From Nonomuraea coxensis DSM 45129 (GTDB lineage Bacteria > Actinomycetota > Actinomycetes > Streptosporangiales > Streptosporangiaceae): a stretch of 64,000 nucleotides of DNA. Each line of letters begins with the position of its first letter. Position 1 is the first letter of the stretch. Position numbers and translations under genes: made by a program. The DNA is taken from positions 8,402,501-8,466,500 of the forward strand of contig NZ_CP068985.1 in NCBI RefSeq assembly GCF_019397265.1, given 5' to 3'. The notes under the pieces are model-generated. The model searched no databases, was not told the DNA's origin, and worked only from the letters and a program-made list of their open reading frames with translations. Positions 40,718 through 48,593 of the stretch are shown piece by piece.

Positions 40718-40787
40718 CCGCCTGGCCCGCCGCCGCGCCGCCGCGCCGCCGCTCAACACCGGGCCCGCCGGCGATGAGCGCGCGGCC

Positions 40788-41333
40788 TCACGTCTCCTTG
40801 CGCCGCCGGTAGTGCCGGGCCACCCGCACCCGGTTGCCGCACAAATCGGGCGAGCACCAGCGGCGGCGCGGATGCGCGGGCAGGAACACCAGCCGGCATC
40901 CCGGCCCCTCGCAGCCGCGCACGCGGCCGGCGGCCGGGTCGGCGAGCAGATCGATGGCGGCCTCGGCGAGCAGCGCGAGCAGCGCTGCGGTGGCGTCGCC
41001 GTCGCGTTCCGCCCGCACCCGCGGGCCGCCGTCGCGCCACTCCAGCACGCGGTGCGCGGGAGCGGCCCGGGCGGCCTCGTTGATCGCGGCCAGCGCCGCG
41101 GCGGGCGGCGGCTCTCCCGCGCGCACGGCGTCGAGCGCCGCCTCCACGTGCCCGCGCAGGCGTCGTACGGCGGCCAGCCCGTCCGGCGTGAGCGGCCCGG
41201 ACGGCGGGTCGAGCCGGCCGGCCTGGCGGGCCAGCCACGTCTGGAAGTCGCCGGGCGTGTCGAGGACGTCGTGGTCGCGGGTGCGCGTGTTGAGCAGGTC
41301 CAGCGCCAGCGGCTCGCCGATCAGCAGCTCCAT
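40788..41333 (-). CDS. CGNR zinc-finger transcriptional regulator (ABATE domain)
   Basis: The 181-residue protein combines an ABATE-type N-terminal domain (LALDLLNTRTRDHDVLDTPGDFQTWL) with a C-terminal CGNR zinc finger (CEGPGCRLVFLPAHPRRRWCSPDLCGNRVRVARHYRRRK). These are one-component regulators with a ligand-binding head and DNA-binding tail. A TAGCAT box eight bases before the ATG at 41333 implies a leaderless mRNA. It is divergent from an alpha/beta-hydrolase across a region with three TAATGC copies, so the hydrolase is the likely target. Confidence 0.9.
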   Translation of the reverse strand: MELLIGEPLALDLLNTRTRDHDVLDTPGDFQTWLARQAGRLDPPSGPLTPDGLAAVRRLRGHVEAALDAVRAGEPPPAAALAAINEAARAAPAHRVLEWRDGGPRVRAERDGDATAALLALLAEAAIDLLADPAAGRVRGCEGPGCRLVFLPAHPRRRWCSPDLCGNRVRVARHYRRRKET

Positions 41334-41357
41334 ACTTCCTAATGCTACCTGTCCCGG

Positions 41358-41387
41358 TTGACCCGTTAGTATCCGTCTGGCTATAAC
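41358..41387 (+). promoter_or_regulatory. Promoter of the alpha/beta-hydrolase with TAATGC elements
   Basis: TTGACC (41358-41363) and TATAAC (41382-41387) are 18 bases apart, a good vegetative promoter. AACTAATGC (41385-41393) overlaps the -10 box and is mirrored by GCATTAGCT (41411-41419) just before the ATG; a third TAATGC lies at 41340-41345. These are candidate CGNR-regulator sites. Confidence 0.6.
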
Positions 41388-41419
41388 TAATGCATCTTCG
41401 AGCGAAAGAGGCATTAGCT

Positions 41420-42262
41420 ATGGATCTCCCCGAGGTGCGGCACGGGTTCGTGGACGTGGCCGGCGTCCAGGTCTTCTACCGCGAGGCGGGCCCGCGCGAC
41501 GCCCTGCCCGTGCTCCTGCTGCACGGCTTCCCGACCGCGTCCCACCAGTACAGGCGGCTCATGGACGCGCTGGGCGGCCGCTTCCGGCTGATCGCCCCGG
41601 ACTACCCGGGCTTCGGGCACACGCGCGTCCCCGACGGCTTCGTCTTCTCCTTCGACCGCCTCGCCGACGTCGTCGAGGGCTTCGTCCAGGCGCTCGGCCT
41701 GACCCGCTTCGCCTGGTACGCCTTCGACTTCGGCGGCCCCGTCGGCTTCCGCGTGGCGCAGCGGCACCCCGAGTGGATCGCCGCCCTCGTCGTCCAGAAC
41801 GCCAACGCCTACGAGGAGGGCCTGTCGGACACGGCCCGCGCGACCATCGCCGAACCGCCCGCGGAGCTGTTCACCCTGGCGGTCACGCGCGCCCAGTACG
41901 AGGACGGCACGACAGACCCGTCACGGGTGGCGCCCGACGGCTGGACCCTCGACCAGCACTTCCTCGACCTGCCGGGGCGCAAGGAGGCCCAGCTCGCGCT
42001 CGCCCGCGACTACCGGAGCAACGTGGAGCTGTATCCGGCCTGGCAGGCGTGGCTGCGCGAGCACCGCCCGCCCACGCTGGTGCTGTGGGGGCGGGGGGAC
42101 ATGTTCTTCCCTGAGGCGGGCGCGTACGCCTACCGGCGGGACGTGCCGGACGCGGAGGTGCACGTGCTGGACACGGGGCACTTCGCGCTGGAGGAGCGAC
42201 TCCCGGAGATCGCCCCGCTGATCGCCCGCTTCCTCGGCGAACTCGACGGCGAGCGAGCATGA
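41420..42262 (+). CDS. Alpha/beta-hydrolase (epoxide hydrolase/haloalkane dehalogenase-like)
   Basis: This 280-residue protein has the oxyanion segment LLLHGFPTASHQYRRLMD, a nucleophile elbow reading YAFDFGGPVGFRVA with Asp as nucleophile in the DFGGP form, the cap region, and the terminal acid/His pair (LWGRGDMFF, LDTGHFALEE). Asp nucleophiles are found in epoxide hydrolases and haloalkane dehalogenases. No signal peptide. The ATG at 41420 is close to a strong promoter. It is divergent from the CGNR regulator; the pair interrupts a conserved gene block. Confidence 0.9.
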   Translation: MDLPEVRHGFVDVAGVQVFYREAGPRDALPVLLLHGFPTASHQYRRLMDALGGRFRLIAPDYPGFGHTRVPDGFVFSFDRLADVVEGFVQALGLTRFAWYAFDFGGPVGFRVAQRHPEWIAALVVQNANAYEEGLSDTARATIAEPPAELFTLAVTRAQYEDGTTDPSRVAPDGWTLDQHFLDLPGRKEAQLALARDYRSNVELYPAWQAWLREHRPPTLVLWGRGDMFFPEAGAYAYRRDVPDAEVHVLDTGHFALEERLPEIAPLIARFLGELDGERA

Positions 42263-42266
42263 CGAA

Positions 42267-42288
42267 GCCCCACGGTCACCCGTGGGGC
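42267..42288 (+). terminator. Terminator of the alpha/beta-hydrolase
   Basis: GCCCCACGG pairs perfectly with CCGTGGGGC around a 4-base loop, five bases after the stop. Confidence 0.82.
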
Positions 42289-42302
42289 CCGACGCGCATG
42301 AG

Positions 42303-42335
42303 TCGAGGGATCCGGCGCGAGCGCCGGGCCCTCGA
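42303..42335 (-). terminator. Terminator of the DUF3073 gene
   Basis: Two stacked stems, TCGAGGG with CCCTCGA and CCGGCGC with GCGCCGG, form one long hairpin just past the DUF3073 stop on the minus strand. Confidence 0.78.
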
Positions 42336-42358
42336 TCATGTGTCAACCAGGAGTGCGC

Positions 42359-42583
42359 CTATCGGCGGCCGGACGGACGGTCTTCGTCGTCGGCCCCGTA
42401 GTCGTCGGCGTAATCGGCATAGCGATCCGCCAGCTCGTCGTTGCGGTCGTCGGCGTCGTCATTGCGGCTGGAGTCTCCGACCCCGAGTTCGTCGCGAAGA
42501 CGGTCAAGATCCGTGCCACCGCTGTTGTACTTCAGCTGGCGAGCAACCTTGACCTGCTTGGCCTTTGCTCGGCCGCGCCCCAT
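42359..42583 (-). CDS. DUF3073 family small protein
   Basis: This 74-residue protein (MGRGRAKAKQVKVARQLKYNSGGTDLDRLRDELG, then an Asp/Tyr-rich acidic tail) is a clear DUF3073 member, a family restricted to actinobacteria. The basic head and acidic tail suggest RNA or protein binding. Function unknown. Upstream, a TAGGCT box (42667-42672, minus strand) would give a leader of about 77 bases containing a GGGGTCG/CGACCCC hairpin (42602-42619), which could act as an attenuator or RNA structure. Confidence 0.93.
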   Translation of the reverse strand: MGRGRAKAKQVKVARQLKYNSGGTDLDRLRDELGVGDSSRNDDADDRNDELADRYADYADDYGADDEDRPSGRR

Positions 42584-42733
42584 TGGCTCGACCCCCTTGT
42601 CGGGGTCGTCCCCGACCCCTCGTCGCTAACGCACCACACACTGACGCCGCCTGACTTTGGACGTCAGCCTATCGTTCGCCTATTACCGTACCTGTTTTGT
42701 GCCCAGCTCGGTACGTCGTATGGGCGTGGGGCG

Positions 42734-43813
42734 TCACTGGCCGAGCCAAATGGCCCTAATACGCCCGACTTCCGACATTCTGCGCTCCGCTAGCCTATCC
42801 GCTGCGACGGCAGGAGGAACTCCCTCCTCCGCAGCGATTCGGAAGATCTTCGAAGTCGTGTCGTAGATCTGGGCCGCCTTGGCCCGCGCCCGTTCCATGT
42901 CGAAGCCGCCGATCTCGTCGGCCACCTGGATGACGCCCCCGGAGTTGACCACGTAGTCGGGCGCGTAGAGGATGCCGCGCTCGGCGAGCTGCTTCTCGAC
43001 GCCGGCGTGCGCGAGCTGGTTGTTGGCAGCGCCGCAGACGATCTTCGCGCGCAGCGCGGCCACCGTCGCGTCGTCGAGCGCGCCGCCCAGCGCGCACGGA
43101 GAGAAGACGTCGAGGTCGGCCGCCTTCAGCGCCGCCGCGTCGGCCACCACCTCGACCTCGGGGTGGCGGGCCCGTACCCGTTCGACGGCCTTGGGGTCGA
43201 CGTCGCAGACCACGACCTCGGCGCCGTCCTCGCGCAGCAGCTCGACCAGGCGGTGGCCGACCTTGCCCACGCCCTCGACGCCCACCCGCCGGCCGCGCAG
43301 CGACGGCGTGCCGTGGACGAGCTCGGCCGAGGCCCGCATGCCCTGGAAGACGCCGTACGCGGTGAGGATGGAGGAGTCGCCGGCGCCGCCGTGCGCGACC
43401 GTGCGGCCGGTCACGAAGCGCGACTCACGGGCGACGACGTCCATGTCCTCGCTGTAGGTGCCGACGTCGCAGGCGGTGTAGTAGCGCCCGCCCAGCGACT
43501 CGACGAACCTGCCGTACGCGCGCAGCAGCGCCTCGCTCTTGTCCTTGGCGGGGTCGCCGATGATGACGGCCTTGCCGCCGCCGTGGTCGAGGCCGGCGAG
43601 GGCGTTCTTGTACGCCATGCCCTTGGCCAGGTTGAGCACGTCGGCGAGGGCCGCCTGCTCGCTCTCGTAGGGATAGAAACGTGTGCCACCCAACGCCGGC
43701 CCGAGCGCGGTGTTGTGGATGGCGATGATGGCGCGCAGGCCGCTCTGCTCGTCGGCGCAGAAGACGACCTGCTCATGGACGTCCTTGTGGGACGAGCCGA
43801 AGACGTCGGTCAC
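42734..43813 (-). CDS. vdh: Valine (Leu/Val/Phe-type) dehydrogenase
   Basis: This 359-residue enzyme oxidatively deaminates branched-chain amino acids with NAD. The catalytic Lys lies in GMAYKNALAGLDHGGGKAVIIGDP, the Rossmann motif is VGVEGVGKVGHRLVELL, and the domain-closing CGAANNQLA and NSGGVIQVADE segments are present. Its position next to DUF3073 and the unknown-bldC pair matches the valine dehydrogenase locus of Streptomyces. GTG start at 43813 has GGGAG eight bases upstream. It would feed 2-oxoisovalerate to the E1/E2 operon. Confidence 0.93.
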   Translation of the reverse strand: MTDVFGSSHKDVHEQVVFCADEQSGLRAIIAIHNTALGPALGGTRFYPYESEQAALADVLNLAKGMAYKNALAGLDHGGGKAVIIGDPAKDKSEALLRAYGRFVESLGGRYYTACDVGTYSEDMDVVARESRFVTGRTVAHGGAGDSSILTAYGVFQGMRASAELVHGTPSLRGRRVGVEGVGKVGHRLVELLREDGAEVVVCDVDPKAVERVRARHPEVEVVADAAALKAADLDVFSPCALGGALDDATVAALRAKIVCGAANNQLAHAGVEKQLAERGILYAPDYVVNSGGVIQVADEIGGFDMERARAKAAQIYDTTSKIFRIAAEEGVPPAVAADRLAERRMSEVGRIRAIWLGQ

Positions 43814-43923
43814 GGTGGTGACTCCCTGTCCGGTCCGCCGCTCCTTCGCGACGGAGATCACACTGACACTGTAGTGACGGCACAACGATGCGATGGAGGT
43901 TCGCTTCGTGACACGATTCCTCC

Positions 43924-44790
43924 GTGCTGCCCTATGCCGCCTACCTCCGCGTCTATGAGCCACTGACCGCGTTCGCCGAGTCCGAGCGCAAGGTGTGGGC
44001 CGACTACGCCGACTCACGTGACCGCCCGCGCCGCGCCAACGCGCTCAGTGCGGAACACGACGAGTCGGTGATGCGCCTGCTCGGCGTGCCCCCTCAACCC
44101 GTTCCCGCCCAGGAGAGCCCCAACGCCTATCTACGGCGCGTTGAGGACCGCTTGTACGTCTGCCCCTGGCAGACGCGCCTGCGCTCCTGGCTGGCCTTCT
44201 CACGGCGGCGTGGGGCCACTCCGCAGAAGCTGATGGACCACTTGGTGCCGCGCAACGTCGCCGACCGCGTCGCCGACGACTTCGACCGGTTCAAGCGGAC
44301 GGCCGGGTCGTCGGCGCTGCGCACCCACATCAGGTCCACGGCGTGGCACGTCCCGCCCTCGTGGTTCGTGCCGTTTGATGGGAACGAGCGCTGGCTGGTG
44401 CTCGGCTCCTCCGTTCCTGGACAGGATGTGAAGACGACCGCTACGGGGCGCAACCTCATCTACGTCACCTCCATGGCGCAGGCCAGGCGGCGGGCGGCGC
44501 GGGCGCTCAACGTCCTGCGCAAGCACCTCGGCGACCTCGCGGCCGGCTTCGAGGTGGAGGAGATCGCCAGGTGGCTGGAGGAGTTCCACCCGCACTCCCT
44601 CGTCGAGCTCGACTACGGCGGGCTGGTGCACCTGATGGACGACGACGCGCTGCAGGCCGACCAGTCGGTGGCGGAGATGGCGGCGGCCCTGACGGGCCTG
44701 GACACGGGTCAAGAAGAACTTGCCTACGCCATGTACCAGCGGGTCATCCTGCGGTGGAAGTCAATGCAACAGCTGGAATCAGCCAACTGA
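43924..44790 (+). CDS. Conserved actinobacterial protein of unknown function next to bldC
   Basis: The 288-residue soluble protein (LPYAAYLRVYEPLTAFAESERKVWADYADS, DRLYVCPWQTRLRSWLAFS, IRSTAWHVPPSWFVPFDGNERWLVL, ATGRNLIYVTSMAQARRRAARALNVLRKHLGDL, LVELDYGGLVHLMDDDALQADQS) has no recognised domain. It holds the same place, between valine dehydrogenase and bldC, in Streptomyces (SCO4090 position), so it is an old neighbour and not an insertion. GTG start. Its context suggests a role linked to development, but nothing in the sequence shows a mechanism. Confidence 0.8.
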   Translation: MLPYAAYLRVYEPLTAFAESERKVWADYADSRDRPRRANALSAEHDESVMRLLGVPPQPVPAQESPNAYLRRVEDRLYVCPWQTRLRSWLAFSRRRGATPQKLMDHLVPRNVADRVADDFDRFKRTAGSSALRTHIRSTAWHVPPSWFVPFDGNERWLVLGSSVPGQDVKTTATGRNLIYVTSMAQARRRAARALNVLRKHLGDLAAGFEVEEIARWLEEFHPHSLVELDYGGLVHLMDDDALQADQSVAEMAAALTGLDTGQEELAYAMYQRVILRWKSMQQLESAN

Positions 44791-45113
44791 ACCCCAATAC
44801 GGCCGTCTGACCTGCATGAGTAGGTCACGGCTCGCGGCTGCTCTCTTCTGCGAACTGAGTAGTTTGCCGTTTTCACTGCGATACCACGAAACGTGTCGCT
44901 AGAATCACCGAGCGTGACATGGCCACGGGGGCGGGCAGTTGGGTCAAAGAAGGGCTCGCCAATCGCTCTGCGTGGCGGTATGGTCACATCGGGTGATGCC
45001 GCATATGGCTCAGGAAAGCCGCACGCTCTGCGCCATAGGCGGACATCCGTGACACGCGCAAAAGGCAGTCACAGGATCGCGAAGCCGGTCCACACGGAGG
45101 AGAGGCCGCACAA
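44791..45113 (+). promoter_or_regulatory. bldC: Long upstream region of bldC
   Basis: This 323-bp gap carries no gene. It contains an inverted repeat TGACCT-N8-AGGTCA (44808-44827), which may end the preceding gene, a TAGAAT -10-like box (44900-44905), a second TATGGT box (44979-44984) and a GGAGGAGAGG ribosome site before bldC. The length and the two boxes suggest more than one promoter. It is somewhat less GC-rich than its neighbours. Confidence 0.5.
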
Positions 45114-45317
45114 ATGTCAGCTCGTACACCCGAGGCCGAGCCACTGCTTACGCCCGCTGAGGTCGCCACCATGTTCAGGGTCGACCCCAAGACCGTCACG
45201 CGGTGGGCCAAGGCGGGCAAGTTGACGTCCATCCGCACGCTCGGTGGCCATCGGCGTTACCGGGAGACGGAGGTCCGGGCACTGCTCGCGGGGATTCCGC
45301 AGCAGCGTTCCGAGTAA
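45114..45317 (+). CDS. bldC: Developmental regulator BldC
   Basis: The 67-residue protein is a MerR-like helix-turn-helix with no effector domain (LLTPAEVATMFRVDPKTVTRWAKAGKLTSIRTLGGHRRYRETEVRALLAG). It matches Streptomyces BldC along its length, and the neighbouring valine dehydrogenase and unknown gene support orthology. BldC binds DNA cooperatively on direct repeats and delays the switch to sporulation. The ATG has a strong ribosome site. Confidence 0.95.
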   Translation: MSARTPEAEPLLTPAEVATMFRVDPKTVTRWAKAGKLTSIRTLGGHRRYRETEVRALLAGIPQQRSE

Positions 45318-45398
45318 CCGGGGGTCGTCGTCCCACGATCCTCAGGGGGGTGAAGGGTGGGCCTGGCCGGCACTGGGGCCCGGTCCACCTCGAAGAGT

Positions 45399-45420
45399 TG
45401 GCGCCGCCCGCCCGGCGCCA
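45399..45420. terminator. Bidirectional terminator between bldC and the TetR gene
   Basis: TGGCGCCG pairs perfectly with CGGCGCCA around a 6-base loop in the convergent gap between the two genes. Confidence 0.7.
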
Positions 45421-45454
45421 TCCTTCCCGCCCGCCTCGCGTGCCCGCCGGCGCC

Positions 45455-46105
45455 CTAAGCCAGCCGCTCCAGCAGGGCTGCGACGTCGGCGTCGTAGGCG
45501 GCCGCGACCCCGAGCAGCGCCACCATCTGGTCCACGAGCATGCGTTCGAGCGCGGGGCGTTCGAGATCGCGGTGCTCCAGCCAGTCGAGGCCGGCCGTCT
45601 CCACCGACGCGATCCACGAGCGCAGGGTCGCGCGCAGCACCGGGCTGGGCTCCTCGACCCCCATCTGCTCCTGGATGAGGCGGAACAACCGCCGCCGCAC
45701 GCCGTCGACGATCTCGCCGACCTCGCCGGAACGGTTGGCGGGGCCGCCGCGCAGCAGCGCCGCGAAGCCGGCCGCGTGCTCCTCGACGAAGTCGAAATAG
45801 CGGCCGAGCCCGGACGCCAGGTCGTCCAGCGGCCGGCCGCCGCCCTGCGGCCGGAGCCGCGACTCCAGTTGCTCGGCCGCGCTCTTCAGCGCGGCCACGT
45901 AGAGCTCCTGCTTGCCGCCGAAGTAGTGGTAGACCAGGGCGCGCGAGGCGCCCGCCGCCGACGCCACGTCGTCGATCGAGACATCCTCCGCGTCGCGGGT
46001 GCTGAAAAGCTCCAGAGCCGCCGCCATCAGCTCTTCGCGACGGCGGTCCACGCTGAGCCTGCGCCGCGCCGGCCGTGCCGTCTCGGCTGACTTCCCGGAT
46101 GTCAC
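45455..46105 (-). CDS. TetR/AcrR family regulator
   Basis: This 216-residue protein has a TetR helix-turn-helix at about residues 20-66 (LMAAALELFSTRDAEDVSIDDVASAAGASRALVYHYFGGKQELYVAAL) and a C-terminal ligand domain (FDFVEEHAAGFAALLRGGPA, LRSWIASVETAGLDWL). The ligand is unknown. It is divergent from the LacI gene with a 145-bp shared region that holds one clear inverted repeat. Confidence 0.92.
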   Translation of the reverse strand: MTSGKSAETARPARRRLSVDRRREELMAAALELFSTRDAEDVSIDDVASAAGASRALVYHYFGGKQELYVAALKSAAEQLESRLRPQGGGRPLDDLASGLGRYFDFVEEHAAGFAALLRGGPANRSGEVGEIVDGVRRRLFRLIQEQMGVEEPSPVLRATLRSWIASVETAGLDWLEHRDLERPALERMLVDQMVALLGVAAAYDADVAALLERLA

Positions 46106-46170
46106 CCCTGTACGGTATCCGACCCCTTGGCCTGTGCGTTTCCGGTCAAGGTCCGCATCTGTCCGTCAAT

Positions 46171-46195
46171 CCGCAGGGAAGGCCGTACCCTGCGG
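46171..46195. promoter_or_regulatory. Inverted repeat between the tetR and lacI genes
   Basis: CCGCAGGG and CCCTGCGG are perfect 8-bp arms with a 9-base spacer, roughly midway between the divergent TetR and LacI regulators. It may be an operator for either, or a short hairpin in the lacI leader. Confidence 0.5.
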
Positions 46196-46250
46196 CGAAC
46201 TCGATCGTTTGGTCAGACAGGTGCCCATATCCGCATCGCGGGGGAGACAC

Positions 46251-47300
46251 ATGTCAGGACCGCCCGTCAAAACTTCAACGATCACTGAGCTGAGAGAGGT
46301 AGATGCCTTGCCTCGGCCCAGACCGACCATCCGGAACGTCGCCGAGCGAGCCGGCGTCTCGAAATCGCTGGTCTCACTCGTGCTGCGAGGATCCCCGCAC
46401 GTGAGCGAGCACCGGCGCCAGGCCGTGCTGCAGGCCGCCCGCGAGCTGGGCTACCGGCCCAACGCGGTCGCGCGCAGCCTCGTCGAAGGACGTACCCACC
46501 TCGTCGGCGCGCTCGTCGCCGACCTGCACAACCCGTTCTACGCCGAGTTCCTGGACGGCCTGCAGGAGAGCCTGCACGGCGACGGCTTACGCATGCTCAT
46601 CGGCAACAGCCAGTGGGACCCCGCCTTCGAGGACGAGGCCGTCGAGGCCTTCCTGGAGCTGCGGGTCGACGGGCTGGTGCTGCTGGGCATCGCCCCGACC
46701 AGCGAGACGCTGATCGAGGCCACCGCGTACACGCCGACGGTGGTCGTCGGGGAACGTGACATCGAGCTCGACGGCGTCGACATCGTGGTCGACGACGACC
46801 AGCTCGGCGCCCGCCTGGCCATCGACCACCTGGTCGGGCTGGGCCACAAGCGCATCGCGCACATCGAGGGGCCGCGTTCGTCACGGTGCGAGGGATACCT
46901 CGTGGCGATGCGCAGGCACTCGCTGGCGCCGTACATCATGGTCGAAGCGGCGGACGCCTCGGAGGAGGGCGGGCGGGAGGCGGCGACGGCGCTGCTGACC
47001 CGCGACCCCAGGCCCACGGCGATCTTCGCCGCCAACGACGTGGTCGCGCTCGGCGTGCTGTCCGCCGCCGCCGACCTGGGCCTGCGCGTCCCCGAGGACC
47101 TGTCCGTGGTCGGCTACGACAACACCCAGGTGTCGGCCTCCACCCACGTCTCGCTGACCTCCGTCGACCAGGCCAGGCGGGCCATGGGGCGGTCGGCGGC
47201 GGCGCTGCTGAGCGACCGGATCGGCGATCCCGGCAAGGGCTCGCGGCTGCGCGAGGTGCGGCCGGAGCTGATCGTGAGGCGGAGCACGGGTCGCGTCTGA
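46251..47300 (+). CDS. LacI family transcriptional regulator
   Basis: The 349-residue protein has the LacI helix-turn-helix and hinge (TIRNVAERAGVSKSLVSLVLRGSPHVSEHRRQAVLQAARELGYRPNAVARSL, about residues 22-75) and a periplasmic-binding-type sugar domain (VGALVADLHNPFYAEFLDGLQ, AIFAANDVVALGVLSAAADLGLRVPEDLSVVGYDNT). The ATG at 46251 follows GGGGGAGA. A rare TTA leucine codon lies at 46587-46589. No sugar operon is adjacent; the GH20 gene 1.3 kb downstream is a possible but unproven target. Confidence 0.92.
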   Translation: MSGPPVKTSTITELREVDALPRPRPTIRNVAERAGVSKSLVSLVLRGSPHVSEHRRQAVLQAARELGYRPNAVARSLVEGRTHLVGALVADLHNPFYAEFLDGLQESLHGDGLRMLIGNSQWDPAFEDEAVEAFLELRVDGLVLLGIAPTSETLIEATAYTPTVVVGERDIELDGVDIVVDDDQLGARLAIDHLVGLGHKRIAHIEGPRSSRCEGYLVAMRRHSLAPYIMVEAADASEEGGREAATALLTRDPRPTAIFAANDVVALGVLSAAADLGLRVPEDLSVVGYDNTQVSASTHVSLTSVDQARRAMGRSAAALLSDRIGDPGKGSRLREVRPELIVRRSTGRV

Positions 47301-47321
47301 AAAGCCCCAAGGCTGGGTCAA

Positions 47322-47347
47322 GCCGTGCGGCGGCGCGGCCGCACGGC
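47322..47347 (+). terminator. Terminator of the LacI gene
   Basis: GCCGTGCGGC and GCCGCACGGC form a 10-bp perfect stem with a 6-base loop about 20 bases after the stop. Confidence 0.82.
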
Positions 47348-47375
47348 GGTTAACTCGGCAGCGTCATGCTATTGG

Positions 47376-47396
47376 TGGCCGGATCCGTTCCGGCCA
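47376..47396. promoter_or_regulatory. Inverted repeat before the 82-residue unknown gene
   Basis: TGGCCGGA and TCCGGCCA form 8-bp arms with a 5-base spacer, 23 bases before the ATG at 47420. It could be an operator or a leader hairpin that limits translation. Confidence 0.45.
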
Positions 47397-47419
47397 CGAT
47401 CTGATCCGGGGGAACAGTC

Positions 47420-47668
47420 ATGCGTGATCCGGAACTGGTGTCCTGCGCCCAGCGCGCGGCTGCCGAGCTCGAACGCGCCTGGGGGCACTGGCGCGCGGGC
47501 AGGGGGCGGGGCGCCGAGGGCGGTGCCGAATCCGTCGCCAGCTACGTCGCCCACTCCCTCGACCACCCGTGGGGCCGCCCCCGCGTCGTGCTCGGCCTCG
47601 ACGCGGAGGACGCGCGGGAGCTGGCCGCGCTGCTGGAGCGCCAGGAGGTCGCCGAACACGTCTGGTAA
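47420..47668 (+). CDS. Small conserved-type protein of unknown function
   Basis: This 82-residue protein (MRDPELVSCAQRAAAELERAWGHWRAGRG, VASYVAHSLDHPWGRPRVVLGLDAEDARELAALLERQEVAEHVW) is mostly helical and soluble. The ATG follows a GGGGG element and an inverted repeat. Third-position GC is high in this frame, supporting real coding. No family is recognised. Confidence 0.65.
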   Translation: MRDPELVSCAQRAAAELERAWGHWRAGRGRGAEGGAESVASYVAHSLDHPWGRPRVVLGLDAEDARELAALLERQEVAEHVW

Positions 47669-47713
47669 CGCGCCGGGCACGCCATATGAGGGGTTTGAGC
47701 AAGCGGTCTGACG

Positions 47714-47719
47714 TAGGTT
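47714..47719 (+). promoter_or_regulatory. -10 box of a leaderless promoter for the amidase-hexosaminidase pair
   Basis: TAGGTT is seven bases before the ATG at 47727, which supports that start over the TTG at 47718. Confidence 0.55.
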
Positions 47720-47726
47720 GGACGCC

Positions 47727-48593
47727 ATGCGTGCTCTAGCAGCCTCAGTCCTCGCCGCTTGCGGCCTGATCGCCTCCGCGTGCGGCGGTGCCGGTTCCGG
47801 CGGCGCCGCGACCGATCAGGCCGCTCCCGCGACCGCCGGCTCGCGGCAGGAGCCCTCGCAGGGACAGACGCCGCCGCAGGAGACCCCGGCGCAGGAGCAG
47901 AGCTCCGGCAAGCAGGAGCCGCCGAAGGGCAAGCCGCTGGACGGCAAGGTGATCGTCCTCGACCCGGGCCACAACGGCAACAACTACCGCCGCCCGGACA
48001 TCATCAACCGCCCGGTCGACGTGCTGACCGAGAAGAAGGCCTGCGACACCACCGGCACCTCGACCAACAGCGGCTACAGCGAGGCCGCCTTCACCTGGGA
48101 CGTCTCCACCCGGCTGACCAGGATCCTGCGCGAGCGCGGCGCGACCGTCAAGCTCACCAGGAGCAACAACACCGGCGTCGGCCCCTGCATCACCCAGCGG
48201 GCCGCGATCGGCAACAAGGCCGGCGCGGACGCCGCGCTCTCCATCCACGCCGACGGCGCGGGCCCGCGCGACCACGGCTTCCACGTGATCATGCCGAAGA
48301 AGATCGGCGGCCCGGTGGACAAGGTCGTGGCCAAGTCGTCCAGGCTGGGCATCGACATTCGGGACGCCTTCCGCAAGGGCACCGGCATCCCCTACTCCAC
48401 CTACATCGGCAAGAACGCGCTCGACTACCGCAACGACCTCGGCGGGCTCAACCTGTCCACCGTGCCGAAGGTCTTCATCGAGACCGGCAACATGCGCAAC
48501 GCGGGCGACGCGGCCAAGCTGTCGAGCCCGGCGTTCCGGCAGCGGATCGCGGTGGCGCTGGCGAACGGATTGCAGCACTATTTGGGGACATGA
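47727..48593 (+). CDS. Lipoprotein N-acetylmuramoyl-L-alanine amidase (Amidase_3)
   Basis: The 288-residue protein has a lipoprotein signal (LIASAC, Cys19), a disordered Gln/Pro/Glu linker (to about residue 70), then a zinc amidase domain: His82 in LDPGHNGNN, a Glu in SEAAFTWDVS, a His in ALSIHADGAG and the catalytic Glu in KVFIETGNMRN. It should cut the bond between muramic acid and the stem peptide at the cell surface. Its stop overlaps the hexosaminidase ATG, so the two wall-degrading enzymes are made together. Confidence 0.92.
   Translation: MRALAASVLAACGLIASACGGAGSGGAATDQAAPATAGSRQEPSQGQTPPQETPAQEQSSGKQEPPKGKPLDGKVIVLDPGHNGNNYRRPDIINRPVDVLTEKKACDTTGTSTNSGYSEAAFTWDVSTRLTRILRERGATVKLTRSNNTGVGPCITQRAAIGNKAGADAALSIHADGAGPRDHGFHVIMPKKIGGPVDKVVAKSSRLGIDIRDAFRKGTGIPYSTYIGKNALDYRNDLGGLNLSTVPKVFIETGNMRNAGDAAKLSSPAFRQRIAVALANGLQHYLGT

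Noticed and set aside
40718..40787. GCCGCCGCG repeats after purM as a terminator or regulatory repeat
   Set aside because: It is simple GCC-rich sequence without a stable inverted repeat.
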